Under the pieces are notes generated by a model, which did no database searches, was not told the origin of the DNA, and saw only the letters and a program-made list of their open reading frames with translations. DNA of 64,000 bases from NCBI GenBank assembly GCA_947503935.1, contig CANNFR010000002.1:471059-535058 (forward strand). Direction: 5' to 3'. Position 1 is the stretch's first letter. Every line of letters starts with the position of its first letter. A program made the translations under genes and the position numbers. Positions 35,997 to 50,007 of the stretch are shown here, one piece after another. The DNA is from an uncultured Paracoccaceae bacterium. GTDB taxonomy: Bacteria > Pseudomonadota > Alphaproteobacteria > Rhodobacterales > Rhodobacteraceae.

Positions 35997-37055
35997 TCAT
36001 CGGCGCGCAACGGGGCGTGGGCGCACGATGCGGCGGGCGAGCCGCAAAACCAGCGACAAGGCCAGCATGCCAAGCTGCGCAACAAAAGCCGCGACCAGAC
36101 CGATCGTCGCCAAAGCCAGGTCGGTGACCCGCACCAGCGCTCGGAAAGCGCGGGCCTTGCCCAGCACCTCCATCGTGGCGCGGGTCTGGCGCCCGGTGAT
36201 GGCCGACAGCCGGGCCAGGCTGGCGGCGTCCTCGGCGGTATCGACATAGCGGACCAAGACCAGCGCCTCGGCGGTTGAGGTATTGGCGCGGATGGTGCCC
36301 AGATGCTCGGTCAGCCGCGCGAGACGGGCGAGCTTGGTCAGATCGGTGATCTCGCGCAGGGGCGCGCCGCGGATGACAGCCTCCCAATTCACGGGCAGGT
36401 CGGCGGCATCGGCCAGAACCCGGCCAAAGGCAGGCGTGATCGCCTTCATGCGCCGGGCGACCCGCAGGAAACTGGCGCCGGCCTTCACCGCATAGCTGGT
36501 GCCACCGGTTACCAGCACCGCCACCGTGGCCCCGATGCCGACCAGGGCCAGGCCGGTTTCGATCTTGTCGACCTCTTCGCCCGCCATCGCAGCCTGGGCC
36601 TGACGGCGGAGCGCATTGGCGTCGCCCGCCACCGTCATCTCGAACGGCAGCGCGCAGGTGGCGATCTGCGAAAGCGAGGCGCAACTCTCGATATTCACCG
36701 CGCAGGCCGCGCAATCATAGGCCTGGGTGGCGAGGCCCGGTTCCACCAATGCGGCGTCGATGGCGGCCCAAGTCTCGGGCGAAAGCGGCACGCCGTATTG
36801 GGTGGCCAGCCCCGAGAGCATGCGAATGCGGTCGACATCGCCTGTGGCCAGAGCGCCCTCAAGCCGGGGCAGCAGCCAGTCGGCCGTCACCTCGCGCGCC
36901 ATAGCCCGTTCCAACGCAAGCCGAGCCTGGGCCGTGCTTTGGGCCACCAGCGGTTGGGCGAAGGGGCTTTGCGCCAGGGCCAGGACTGAGGCGCCACCGG
37001 TGATCAGCATCAGACCTGTCAGCGCGGCATGGGCCAGGCGGCGAAACAGTCTCAA
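35997..37055 (-). CDS. Membrane protein of unknown function coupled to the aminotransferase gene
   Basis: About 352 aa; I do not recognise it. An N-terminal helix (LTGLMLITGGASVLALAQ) is followed by a long soluble helical region with four Cys in CAACAVNIESCASLSQIATC, possibly disulfides. A hydrophobic stretch with VGIGATVAVLVTGG follows, and a C-terminal helix ends in an Arg-rich tail. The TTG at 37055 would overlap the upstream stop as TTGA; an in-frame TTG at 37076 also exists and neither has a good Shine-Dalgarno. It lies directly downstream of the aminotransferase. Confidence 0.65.
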   Translation of the reverse strand: MRLFRRLAHAALTGLMLITGGASVLALAQSPFAQPLVAQSTAQARLALERAMAREVTADWLLPRLEGALATGDVDRIRMLSGLATQYGVPLSPETWAAIDAALVEPGLATQAYDCAACAVNIESCASLSQIATCALPFEMTVAGDANALRRQAQAAMAGEEVDKIETGLALVGIGATVAVLVTGGTSYAVKAGASFLRVARRMKAITPAFGRVLADAADLPVNWEAVIRGAPLREITDLTKLARLARLTEHLGTIRANTSTAEALVLVRYVDTAEDAASLARLSAITGRQTRATMEVLGKARAFRALVRVTDLALATIGLVAAFVAQLGMLALSLVLRLARRIVRPRPVARR

Positions 37056-37912
37056 GCCGAATGCGCCCAGTCCCAATAGAGCTCGCGCGCGCGACGGGTG
37101 ACGGGGCCGATCTGGTAATGCGTGCCGTCGAATTCGGTCACCGGGGTGACCTTGGTCATGTTGCCGGACAAGAAGACCTCGTCCGCCGCGCGGAAATCAT
37201 CGAAGCTCAGCACCTTTTCGTGTATCCGCAGGCCATCGGCCGTCAGGTTCGACATATGGCGCGCCCGCGTGATGCCGGCCAGAAAGGTGCTGTTGGCGAT
37301 GGGGGTGAAGACCTCACCATCCTTGACCATGAAGATGTTCGAGGTGGCGGTTTCGGCGACATTGCCCAAGGCATCGGCGACCAGCGCGTTGCCATAGCCC
37401 TTGGCACGCGCCTCGGCCAGCATGCGGGCATTGTTGGGGTAAAGGCAGCCCGCCTTGGCGTTGACGACCGAGCTTTCCAGAACCGGGCGGCAGAACCGCG
37501 TGGTGGTCAACGTAGTCGATTTGTCCGCCGGGGCCATGGGGATTTCCTCAAGGCAGATGGCAAAGCCGGTCGCGCCTTCCTTGGGCACAACGCCCAGATC
37601 GCCGCCATCCAACGCCCAGTACATCGGGCGGATATAGACAGCGGTGCCTTTGGGGTAGCGCCTAAGCCCCTCCCAGGCGATCTGCACCATATCCTCGGTC
37701 GAGACGGTCGGCGTGATCATCAAGGCCTCGGCCGAGCGGTTCACCCGCGCGCAATGCGCCGCCAGATCAGGCGCGAGCCCTTCGAAGTAACGCGCCCCGT
37801 CGAACACCGTCGTGCCCAGCCACGACCCGTGATCGGCCGCCCGCATGATCGGAACGTCCCCATCATGCCAGGCGCCTTCGAAATAGGTGCGGATATTCGT
37901 GCCGGTTGCCAT
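37052..37912 (-). CDS. ilvE: Branched-chain-amino-acid aminotransferase (class IV)
   Basis: A 286-aa PLP enzyme of fold type IV that interconverts Leu/Ile/Val with their 2-oxo acids. The PLP lysine is in SSVVNAKAGCLYPNNARML. The phosphate-cup segments ALGNVAETATSNIFMVKDG and FLAGITRARHM are conserved. The close family also includes D-amino-acid aminotransferases and ADC lyases, but the YFEG and RPMYWA blocks fit branched-chain transaminases. The next gene starts within or at its stop. Confidence 0.87.
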   Translation of the reverse strand: MATGTNIRTYFEGAWHDGDVPIMRAADHGSWLGTTVFDGARYFEGLAPDLAAHCARVNRSAEALMITPTVSTEDMVQIAWEGLRRYPKGTAVYIRPMYWALDGGDLGVVPKEGATGFAICLEEIPMAPADKSTTLTTTRFCRPVLESSVVNAKAGCLYPNNARMLAEARAKGYGNALVADALGNVAETATSNIFMVKDGEVFTPIANSTFLAGITRARHMSNLTADGLRIHEKVLSFDDFRAADEVFLSGNMTKVTPVTEFDGTHYQIGPVTRRARELYWDWAHSA

Positions 37913-38100
37913 GGAACTGCCTCCCCAGGGCGCAGTCTAGGCTTTGTTATATGCCCGGTCCAGACACAGTCGAAATCTGTGCGAAGAGGCCATCGGCGGA
38001 CCCGAGCCGCTGACTGCCGAGTGGGGTTGCGATTTGGGGCATATGGTTATCTGAATGCACTGTCAGCCTGCGCAGATTCTAAGGCAAGGAGCAAAGCCAC

Positions 38101-39033
38101 GTGAAAACCAACGGCTATGACGCATTGCAGAGGACCTTGCGTATCAAACCGGCGGGTCGCTTTCCAAATTGCGAGAATGACCGCTATGTCGATGGTTTGT
38201 TGTTTCCATCTGTTACGCCAAGCTTTCGATTGCCCAAGAAGTCTCGGGTCTTCACGATCGGCTCGTGTTTTGCGCGAAATATCGAAGAAGCTCTTGAAGG
38301 TTACGACCTGCCGACCACGCGGTTCTCTGTTCCCGAAACCGAATGGTCAGGCCGGCCGAACGGGTTGCTGAACGAGTATAACCCGCATGCCATCGCCCAA
38401 CGGATAGGATGGGCAGTTGAAGGCCGGGATACCTCGATAATCGAAGGGGTATACGCAGGTTCGGAAACGCGCACGAGAGACATGCTTCTGGCCGTCGGCG
38501 AGCCCGTTACCCGTGAGCGCGCCGTTCAAAGGCGCAATGAAATTGATGCGGTTTATGCAGAACTGATTGGATCGGATGCTGTCATCATCACGCTCGGCCT
38601 CGTTGAATGCTGGTTCGATAAGGCCAATGGGCTGTTTCTCAATCGCATGCCAGATCCTATCGACATGCGTCGCGAGAAAGACCGCTACGAATTCCATCGA
38701 TTGGATGCGACGGATACGGTCGATGCGTTGTTGCCTGCATTCCAGGCCTTGATCGATGCCGGTGTGCAGCGCGTTGTCCTGACTGTATCACCGGTTCCAC
38801 TTCAGACATCGTTCACCGGAATGGATTGCGTGGTTGCAAATGCGTATTCCAAGGCAGCCCTCTTACTCGCCGCAAATCAGATTGCAGGCCGCTTTCAGGG
38901 GAAGGTGGACTACTTCCCGAGCTACGAAATTGTCATGTCGGGTGGCCTGCGAAGTTTCGGGTCAGACAACGTCCATGTCCGAAACCAGATCGTCAAACGA
39001 GTGATCTCGTACATGATGGAGACGTATCAATAA
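38101..39033 (+). CDS. GSCFA-domain protein
   Basis: A 310-aa protein of the GSCFA family (SGNH-hydrolase-like). The namesake motif TIGSCFARN is at 52-60. A block rich in conserved polar residues includes NPHAIAQRIGWA. DAVIITLGLVECW is followed later by TVSPVPL and DYFPSYEIVMSGG. Members are thought to act on acylated or polysaccharide substrates, but no reaction is assigned here. The start is GTG with AAGGAG 10 nt upstream. It is a single gene converging with the unknown 354-aa gene. Confidence 0.83.
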   Translation: MKTNGYDALQRTLRIKPAGRFPNCENDRYVDGLLFPSVTPSFRLPKKSRVFTIGSCFARNIEEALEGYDLPTTRFSVPETEWSGRPNGLLNEYNPHAIAQRIGWAVEGRDTSIIEGVYAGSETRTRDMLLAVGEPVTRERAVQRRNEIDAVYAELIGSDAVIITLGLVECWFDKANGLFLNRMPDPIDMRREKDRYEFHRLDATDTVDALLPAFQALIDAGVQRVVLTVSPVPLQTSFTGMDCVVANAYSKAALLLAANQIAGRFQGKVDYFPSYEIVMSGGLRSFGSDNVHVRNQIVKRVISYMMETYQ

Positions 39034-39089
39034 GCTGTTTCAAGACGGGCTTTGAGATACGACAGATCCTCGGCTGAACCAGAGATGCT

Positions 39090-40154
39090 TCAGACGACCT
39101 TTTCCGTCTCATGTCGGCCACATAGCTCTTGAAGCGCCCGGTAGGCCGAATCGGCGACCACATCGGTCCGTGACGATATGCATTGCGTCATGCGTTGCCC
39201 ACGTTCGTCATCGATCCCCAGAATGAGGCGTGCGGCCAGCCGATCGGCGACGATGCGCCCGACCAGATCGCGGGCGTCCTCGGCGGTCCGCACGCCCTCG
39301 CCGACGATCAGGTGAGTGTCCACCGTCTCGGGGTCCATGATCGTGCGAAACAGCTGCCAGCGGGGGCTGTGTTCCGAAACCGGCCAGATCGTGGTGACCA
39401 CCACATGCAGCTGCCGCCAAGCCTCAGGCCCAAGCTCGGCCTTCCACTTTAGCAGCGCCGTCATGCAGGCCTCCATCTGCAGCTTGGCGGCTATGTCCAT
39501 GCCCTCGCGTATAAGGGGACGGATCGTACGCGCGTAATCTTCGAATGCGTCGAGATTGGCCCGGCCCATGAGCAGTATCGTCCGAACGAAATCGGCAGAC
39601 GTGGCAAGCAGATTGTGGGTGATCTGGTCAATGCGGCAGGACAGGTCCGCGCCATCAGGGAGATTTGCCATCGCCGCGGCAATCTTCGCTTCGAAGGTGG
39701 CCATCTGTGGCACCCATTCGCGCGCCTCCGGGTCGAGGAAATGCGGACTGAGAATACTGAACAGACCAAGCGGGATATGAGACAGACATTTCAGGCGCTC
39801 GTAATCCCGCGGTGTGGGCTGGATCGTGTGGGCCTCGCCGGTTTCGAGGTAGAGTGTATAGATACCCCCCAAGCCTTGGCGACCTGTGTCGAGCCGGTTG
39901 CGCTCGGGTTCGGTATCTCTGGCGACGATCAGGGGATACACGTTGCGCCCGACCTTGTGGATGTTCGCTGCATATTCGCGGCGCATCATGCGATGGATAT
40001 CCACAATGCTGTCGTGCAACGCGGTCTTTCTGTCGCCGGCATGGGCGCATGGAATAACAAGCTCTTTCACCTCGTGCTGATGCAGGTTCGCCGCCGCCCT
40101 GAAGGTCTCGCCGTCGATGAACTGCCAAAGCGTCTTGTCATGAGGTTGGGTCAT
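39090..40154 (-). CDS. Unrecognised 354-aa cytoplasmic protein
   Basis: No family recognised. It has no signal peptide or membrane segment and looks mostly helical, with a His/Asp-containing N-terminal part (HAGDRKTALHDSIVDIHRMMRREYA) and a central acidic helix bundle. A C-terminal block has RLILGIDDERGQRM. Codon use looks normal and the frame is intact, so it is probably expressed. The promoter region is AT-rich and carries a near-perfect 17-bp palindrome 30-46 bp before the ATG, which argues for a specific regulator. It stands alone between a GSCFA gene and about 1 kb without genes. Confidence 0.72.
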   Translation of the reverse strand: MTQPHDKTLWQFIDGETFRAAANLHQHEVKELVIPCAHAGDRKTALHDSIVDIHRMMRREYAANIHKVGRNVYPLIVARDTEPERNRLDTGRQGLGGIYTLYLETGEAHTIQPTPRDYERLKCLSHIPLGLFSILSPHFLDPEAREWVPQMATFEAKIAAAMANLPDGADLSCRIDQITHNLLATSADFVRTILLMGRANLDAFEDYARTIRPLIREGMDIAAKLQMEACMTALLKWKAELGPEAWRQLHVVVTTIWPVSEHSPRWQLFRTIMDPETVDTHLIVGEGVRTAEDARDLVGRIVADRLAARLILGIDDERGQRMTQCISSRTDVVADSAYRALQELCGRHETEKVV

Positions 40155-40183
40155 TTTGAGTGTCCTGAGAATTGCTCGGGACC

Positions 40184-40200
40184 ATCAACTTAAGGTTGAT
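40184..40200. promoter_or_regulatory. Palindromic operator candidate upstream of the 354-aa gene
   Basis: ATCAACTTAAGGTTGAT has 6-bp perfect arms around TTAAG and only a central mismatch over 17 bp. It lies between the start codon (40154) and an AT-rich promoter-like stretch (40201-40235). The shape resembles MarR-type sites, but the regulator is unknown. Confidence 0.55.
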
Positions 40201-41213
40201 AAAATAATAAGTACAGGTAACTAAAGTATAATTGGCGATATCTTGCCCCAGCCAGCGCTGAAAGGAGGGATACCCCCAGCCGCAAAGGACTGGGGGCAGG
40301 GGCGCCATCGGCTCTGGAAGCGCCGGATACCGCAGGGAAGAGGCGCGGCAGGACACGGGCGGGATAGAGCACGTCCGTTGGTGATTGGGTCGACAGATTG
40401 CGCCGCGCCGGCACCGCAGGGGAAGTGGCACCAGCACTATGGCGCGGAAATATATCCGCTCTGTGACACCGGGGATTTTTCGGTCCCTGCCTGTCGGGGT
40501 AAAACAGACAGGAAAATCACTCCAAATCTGCACGATATTCTTCGAGCAAACATGGAGAGAGCCGCAATTCCGCCGGTGCGGCGTTCTCGTCTTCACCAAG
40601 GATGTGCCAGCCCCATGTCTGCCAAGATGGCGCATCCAATGCATTCGAGTGTCCGTCAGTCGATTACCACCTCAAAGACGTTGCGTTCGCCCGCAATGCC
40701 TCGATTTTTCGCAGGCATTTGGAAAGCTGATTTAGAGTTTTGTGTTGAGGCATTCCGCCACAGAAGACGGCCACTGGTAGGTATCTGAGCAACCTCAGGC
40801 AGGAAACGGGGCGCCTCTGTTTTTTTCCATCAAGGAAATCCAGGGCGTGGTACCGCTTGACGATCAGCTTGGCGTAACCGAGCCGAAGGCGGCTCCAGAT
40901 GTACTCTGTCTAGCGCTGCTTGGTGGAAAGTCGGCTAATCATTCCGCTTCAATGGTGAGCAGAGCGGCCTTGTTGTGGAAGGTCTCGTCAATGGGCAGAG
41001 TACCGGCCCATTGGGCCGGGAGCAGCCCCAGCCACCTTGGAGTCGATGGCTATCGACGCAAGTGAAATTCGACCGCGGCCCATATTTGAGCTTGGAAAGG
41101 GCAACTGGCACAAATGATTTGGGAGCAGCGCAGGCTGCAAAGGGGACCAAAAGGGGGGCCACGAACGGTTGATATCAAAAACCGTAGCTTCGTCAGTGCG
41201 TTAGAGGGTGTTA
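40201..41213. other. Roughly 1-kb region with no supported gene, ending at tRNA-Leu
   Basis: Open frames here are short, overlapping and without family features or Shine-Dalgarno sites. A strong hairpin CCCCCAG/CTGGGGG lies at 40273-40296. The region abuts the 3' end of tRNA-Leu, a common integration target, so it may be a decayed element. No direct repeat of the tRNA 3' end was found within it and no integrase was seen. Confidence 0.55.
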
Positions 41214-41300
<87 letters not shown>

Positions 41301-41317
41301 ACAGGCTGCGAGAGGAC

Positions 41318-41346
41318 CGATTACTCTGGCGAAAACGTGCTGTCAA
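41318..41346 (-). promoter_or_regulatory. tRNA-Leu promoter
   Basis: On the minus strand, TTGACA (41346-41341), a 17-bp spacer and TAATCG (41323-41318) lie 17 bp before the tRNA 5' end. Confidence 0.65.
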
Positions 41347-41433
41347 CGGGTCGCGGGCATTGTCGTGCAACGTCCTTGCCCGGCAGCCTTGGCGCCGCTA
41401 TTCAGGCGACACAGAAACGAAAGGACGCCTCTT

Positions 41434-42417
41434 ATGTCGAAGCTGGTCACGATCTATGGCGGGTCGGGCTTTGTCGGCCGCTATATCGCCCGGCGTATGG
41501 CGAAAGAAGGGTGGCGCGTGCGTGTCGCTGTCAGGCGTCCGAATGAGGCGCTGTTCGTGCGGCCTTATGGCAGCGTGGGGCAGGTTGAGCCTGTTTTCTG
41601 CAATATCCGCGATGATGCATCGGTTCAGGCCGTCATGGCCGGTGCGGATGCGGTGGTCAATTGCGTAGGCATCCTTGCCGAGTCGGGCAAGAACCGCTTT
41701 GACGCCATTCAGCATGAGGGCGCGGCGCGCATCGCCCGTCTCGCCACAGCGAATGGGGTTGAGCACCTTGTCCAGATTTCAGCCATCGGCGCCGACGCGG
41801 AGTCCGACAGCGGCTATGCACGCAGCAAGGCTGAGGGAGAAACCGCAGTGCTCGAGCATTTTCCGACGGCTGTGATTCTGCGCCCGTCGATCATTTTCGG
41901 GCCGGAGGATGAGTTTTTCAACCGGTTCGCCTCGATGACGCGGCTGGGCCCCGTTCTGCCAGTGGTGGGGGCTGCGACGCGGTTTCAGCCCGTTTACGTC
42001 GATGACGTCGCCAAGGCCGCTGTGATGGGCCTTCAGGGCAAAGCGGCCCCTGGCATTTATGAGCTTGGAGGGCCGGACGTCAGCACGTTCCGTGAATTGA
42101 TGGGCCAGATGCTGGGGGTGATCCATCGGCGCCGTCTGGTGCTGAATATTCCGTTCTGGGTGGCGCGGATCATGGGAACCGTTTTTGATGCGTTGCAGGC
42201 AATCTCGCTGGGGCTGTTCACGAACGGGCTGATCACGCGGGATCAGGTGCGCAACCTCCGAAACGATAACGTGGTCGCCGAGGGCGCGATGGGCTTTGCC
42301 GAACTGGGCATTGAGCCGGCTGCATTGGAGGCTGTCTTGCCGGAATATCTCTGGCGTTTCCGGCCGAGCGGCCAGTACGATGCGATCAAGTCGTCCGCCA
42401 AGAATCTGCGGACCTGA
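41434..42417 (+). CDS. NDUFA9-like complex I accessory protein (atypical SDR)
   Basis: A 327-aa NAD(P)-binding atypical short-chain dehydrogenase. The Rossmann motif [13 protein letters not shown] is at 8-20, followed by NCVGIL, then YARSKAEGE in place of the YxxxK site. Alphaproteobacterial homologues correspond to NDUFA9, a supernumerary subunit of respiratory complex I. The ATG at 41434 follows AAGGA. It lies between tRNA-Leu and radC. Confidence 0.88.
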   Translation: MSKLVTIYGGSGFVGRYIARRMAKEGWRVRVAVRRPNEALFVRPYGSVGQVEPVFCNIRDDASVQAVMAGADAVVNCVGILAESGKNRFDAIQHEGAARIARLATANGVEHLVQISAIGADAESDSGYARSKAEGETAVLEHFPTAVILRPSIIFGPEDEFFNRFASMTRLGPVLPVVGAATRFQPVYVDDVAKAAVMGLQGKAAPGIYELGGPDVSTFRELMGQMLGVIHRRRLVLNIPFWVARIMGTVFDALQAISLGLFTNGLITRDQVRNLRNDNVVAEGAMGFAELGIEPAALEAVLPEYLWRFRPSGQYDAIKSSAKNLRT

Positions 42418-42484
42418 CCGATCCTGTCGCGACAGGGCAGCGTGATTAACCGTTTTTTCACTATGTGTGGGTGAGTTTGGCGTC

Positions 42485-43243
<759 letters not shown>

Positions 43244-43247
43244 CGGC

Positions 43248-45953
<2,706 letters not shown>

Positions 45954-45957
<4 letters not shown>

Positions 45958-47063
45958 GCCCCGGCCCTCGCTTTCTTGAAGGTCACAACCGGCCGGAATG
46001 CGGCGACCCGGCGCGCGGCGCCTGTCGCCTCAAGATCGGCCACCACGCGGTCGGACGATTTGTAGGCCTCGGGCGCCTCTTCGATCAGCAGGTCGCGGTC
46101 TTCGCAGACAACGTGGCCGCCAAGGGCGGTGCGCTGCAGGCGCATCAGGTCCGATTTCTTCGCCCGCACCCGGCCGTGCATCGAAGATCGGTCGTATTTG
46201 CGCCCCGCCCCGTGGGCGAGCGAGCCCAACGTGTCGGCCTCTCCCGGAGCCATCAGGTAGGACAACGTCGCGCGCGAACCTGCCAGCGGCACCAGAGGCC
46301 CTGCCTCCGCCGCGCCCTTACGGTGCAGCCAACCGCCCTGCCACGGGCGCACAAGGTTATGGGCTGCGTCGGTGACCACCATCAGATCGGCGCGCAACGC
46401 CTCGGCCGCGCGGTCGGCGATGATGCGGCGGTTGAGGGCGGCCCAGGTCACCGCCCGGTCATGGCCGGCAAGGTAGGCCTGCGCTTCGGCGCTATCGGGT
46501 GCGAACCCTGCCACCGCCCCCTCGGGCAGCGCGGACAGAACCGCATTGCCCAATCCGCGAGAGCCCGAATGGACCAGCAGCCAGACGACTTTGCGATCAA
46601 TTGCGGGGTCGTCCGTCTCCTCCACAATCTGCACTTCGCAAAAGTGGTTGCCGCCGCCGATCGTGCCGAGCGCGTCGGCAAAGAGGTCCGCCGGCAGACC
46701 TACGGCTTCAAGCCGCGCGCCCGCATCGCCGTCCCAAGTGCCTTCCAGCGCACGCAGGCGGGCGGCCGCCTTTTCCGCCTTAAGCTTGCGAACCGGCAGG
46801 TCGAGCGCGAAGAGCGCCATGCCGCAGCCGATGTCGTTGCCGATCAGCAACGGGTAGAGGCGCGAAGACAAGGCCGCACAGCCAACCGGCCCGTACTTGC
46901 CCGGATGCAGGTCAGGGAAGGCCGCGACGCGGCTGACGCCGTCCAGTGCTGCGAGGTGTGTAAGTTGATCCTCGGCCCGGCCTTCGACCCAGGCGTCAGA
47001 CGAATAAAAGCGAGAGATGGCCGCAGGCTTGCGCGCGCCATCACTCATAAGGGGAGTGCCCAT
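45954..47063 (-). CDS. rtcB: RNA ligase RtcB, PrfH-associated
   Basis: A 369-aa 3'-phosphate RNA ligase using GTP and Mn2+. Metal ligands are visible: Cys80 in NDIGCGM, His140 in GGGNHFCE, His165 in LLVHSGSRG and His235 in DAAHNLV. The guanylated His is probably His284 in LAHGAGRKYDRS. It is shorter than E. coli RtcB (about 408 aa), as usual for the PrfH-linked branch. It overlaps prfH by 4 nt. A 15-codon ORF with a perfect Shine-Dalgarno lies 78 bp upstream. No RtcR activator or RtcA cyclase is in the window. Confidence 0.93.
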
Positions 47064-47141
47064 GATGATATTTCCAGATTTTGTTCAGAATTTCGGGCCT
47101 TCGCCCGGAACCGAAAGATCAAACCACGGGGGCTTTGCGCC

Positions 47142-47189
47142 TTAGAGGTTGATCATACCCGCGAGGGTCATCTGCAACTGTCTGATCAT
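47142..47189 (-). CDS. Candidate 15-aa leader peptide upstream of rtcB-prfH
   Basis: Encodes MIRQLQMTLAGMINL. GGAGGG at 47201-47196 lies exactly 6 nt before its ATG, the best Shine-Dalgarno in the neighbourhood and better than that of rtcB itself. Its stop is 78 nt before the rtcB ATG, and the gap contains a CGGGC-GAAG-GCCCG hairpin. The frame is also open about 40 codons upstream without a better start. A regulatory leader that senses ribosome function would fit the downstream genes, but this is inference; a short real protein or chance are alternatives. It accounts for part of the 345-bp region 47064-47408. Confidence 0.45.
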   Translation of the reverse strand: MIRQLQMTLAGMINL

Positions 47190-47244
47190 GTGATGCCCTC
47201 CTGTTCTGGCGTTTTCATGGGCCGCGGCGTGGCGGTCGGGGGGC

Positions 47245-47273
47245 TGATAGCAATGGGCGAGGATATCGGGCAA
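47245..47273 (-). promoter_or_regulatory. Candidate promoter for the leader-rtcB-prfH transcript
   Basis: On the minus strand, TTGCCC (47273-47268), 17 bp, CTATCA (47250-47245). It lies between the ccrM terminator and the leader ORF, 55 bp before that ORF. Both hexamers are only moderate matches. Confidence 0.35.
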
Positions 47274-47329
47274 GAGGCTTTCGATCACACCCGAGGTCTG
47301 CGTTGCCGAACGGCATCACCACATGGTGC

Positions 47330-47360
47330 AAAAAAGCCCCGCCTTGGGTAAGGCGGGGCC
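47330..47360 (-). terminator. Rho-independent terminator of ccrM
   Basis: On the minus strand a 10-bp perfect stem (GCCCCGCCTT with AAGGCGGGGC, loop of 4) is followed by six T residues. It lies about 50 bp after the ccrM stop and separates ccrM from rtcB-prfH. Confidence 0.9.
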
Positions 47361-47408
47361 AGTTGTAGTGCCGTGGATAGGCCACAGACACCGGCGGTAA
47401 CTGTTGAA

Positions 47409-48606
<1,198 letters not shown>

Positions 48607-48608
<2 letters not shown>

Positions 48609-49242
48609 AAGAGGTTGCAGAATGTTCTTGATACAAGATATTGTGCACCGGTGCGAAAGACCGTCTATGATGTGGGGTCACCCCTAGATCGGTCAGCGCC
48701 TGACGATGGGCAGCACTGGGATATCCCTTGTTTTTCTCCCACCCATAGCCGGGGTGCTGTTGCGCCAAATCCACCATGACCCGATCGCGCGCCACCTTGG
48801 CGATGATCGACGCCGCCGCAATCGACAGGCTGAGGGCGTCGCCTTTGATGATCGCCTGCCCCGGACAAACCAGTTCGCGAGGCAGCAGATTGCCGTCGAT
48901 CAGCGCCAGATCTGGGCTTTGGGGCAGTGCGCCCAGCGCGCGGCACATCGCCAGATGCGATGCGCGCAGGATGTTCATCTGGTCAATCTCGGCCACGTTG
49001 GCTTCGGCCACGCCGACATCGGCGACCTGCATGATCCGATCGAACAGCGTCAGGCGTGCGCGTTCGGTCAGCTTCTTGGAATCATTCAGCCCCTCGGGCA
49101 TCCGGGCCGGATCAAGGCGCACCGCCGCCGCCACGACCGGCCCCGCCAGCGGCCCGCGCCCAGCCTCATCGACACCCGCCACATAAGCCTGGCCGTTGGC
49201 CATCGCGGCGCGTTCAAAGGAAAAGTCGGGTGTCTTGGCCAT
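48607..49242 (-). CDS. rnhB: Ribonuclease HII
   Basis: A 211-aa nuclease that removes ribonucleotides from DNA. The catalytic motif AGVDEAGRGPLAGP carries the DE pair, and DGNLLP with AAASIIAKVARDR completes the site. The ATG at 49242 gives a usual N-terminus, though a TTG at 49278 is in frame. It is upstream of ccrM on the same strand with 91 bp between. RNase HI is also encoded in this window. Confidence 0.95.
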
Positions 49243-49283
49243 CGGAGCCAGACAACCCCGACCGTCACCCTTGCGCAAGACAT

Positions 49284-49315
49284 AAAAAGGGGCGGGAGGA
49301 TTGCTCCTCCCGCCC
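49284..49315 (-). terminator. Rho-independent terminator of the secreted repeat protein
   Basis: On the minus strand an 11-bp perfect stem (GGGCGGGAGGA with TCCTCCCGCCC, 4-nt loop) is followed by TTTTT. It separates the gene at 49372-49827 from rnhB. Confidence 0.9.
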
Positions 49316-49371
49316 TAGTGGGCACGGACCGGGTTGCGGGGGTTGGTCCGTACCTTGCCGACCGGCGGCAG

Positions 49372-49827
49372 CTAGTGCCGCCGGGCCTCAACTCTGTAGC
49401 CTTCACGCGCCAGGCAGCGGGCGCCGAAGACGTTTCTGTCACCGCGGTGGGTGCGGGCCCTGAACTCGCACCGCTCGGGCAGACGGTTCACGCGCACGCC
49501 TTCATTGCGCAGGCAGCGCTTGCCGAACACGTTTCTCCAGCCGCGGCTGGTATGCACCTCAAACTCGCACCTTGCGGGCAGGGCGCGACGGTGGCGGCGA
49601 TCCTGTTCGCGGCGGGCCTCCTCCCGCTCACGCGCACGGCGTGCTTCTTCCCGTTCGCGGTCACGCTCATTCTCCAGCGCTTTGGCGATGATCCCCGCCG
49701 CCGCCAGCCCAAGGAGGATGCGCGCGACATCATCGCGATCCGGCGAGGCGATTGCGGGCGCTGCCGTCGCGGTGGTCAGCGCGATGACGGTGGCGAGTAT
49801 CGTGGCTGTAAATCCATTGCGGGTCAT
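49372..49827 (-). CDS. Secreted protein with charged helix and two Cys-containing repeats
   Basis: A 151-aa exported protein not assignable to a known family. The signal peptide (about 1-27) ends APAIAS. A short helical segment is followed by an Arg/Glu-rich, probably coiled-coil stretch (about 53-80). Then come two tandem repeats of about 33 residues with the pattern LP-x-RCEF, T-x-RG-x-RNVF, RCL-x-x-EG-x-RV; each holds two Cys likely to form a disulfide. It has its own strong terminator. Confidence 0.75.
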   Translation of the reverse strand: MTRNGFTATILATVIALTTATAAPAIASPDRDDVARILLGLAAAGIIAKALENERDREREEARRAREREEARREQDRRHRRALPARCEFEVHTSRGWRNVFGKRCLRNEGVRVNRLPERCEFRARTHRGDRNVFGARCLAREGYRVEARRH

Positions 49828-49935
49828 AGGCGGGTCCTTTCCGGTCTTCTGCTCAGGTCTTCAGTGCGGCGGGTGGCCGAACGCTGTGACCCAAACATCG
49901 ACGGGCTAAGGACAGACAGACAATAACGGGGGTTT

Positions 49936-49948
49936 GTTATTCAATAAC
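49936..49948. promoter_or_regulatory. GTTATT-C-AATAAC palindrome in a divergent region
   Basis: A perfect 13-bp palindrome. AATAAC also occurs at 49922-49927 and GTTATT at 49968-49973, so three related half or full sites lie within 52 bp between the secreted repeat gene and the plus-strand secreted gene. It is a candidate operator of an unknown regulator. Confidence 0.4.
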
Positions 49949-50007
49949 GGGGCCTGTGCGGCGGAGGGTTATTGAATATCGCGCGGTTCCAACGCATCTT
50001 CGCGGAC

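Noticed and set aside
40138..40644. A 168-codon minus-strand frame before the unknown 354-aa gene
   Set aside because: Cys/Pro/Arg-rich translation, overlaps the promoter and operator of the next gene, no Shine-Dalgarno.
40201..41213. tRNA-derived attachment repeat for an integrated island
   Set aside because: I looked for a second copy of the tRNA-Leu 3' end in the gene-poor kilobase and found none, so no att site is called.
48706..49926. A 406-codon plus-strand frame opposite rnhB and the secreted repeat gene
   Set aside because: It runs through two convincing minus-strand genes and a strong terminator hairpin; no recognisable domain.
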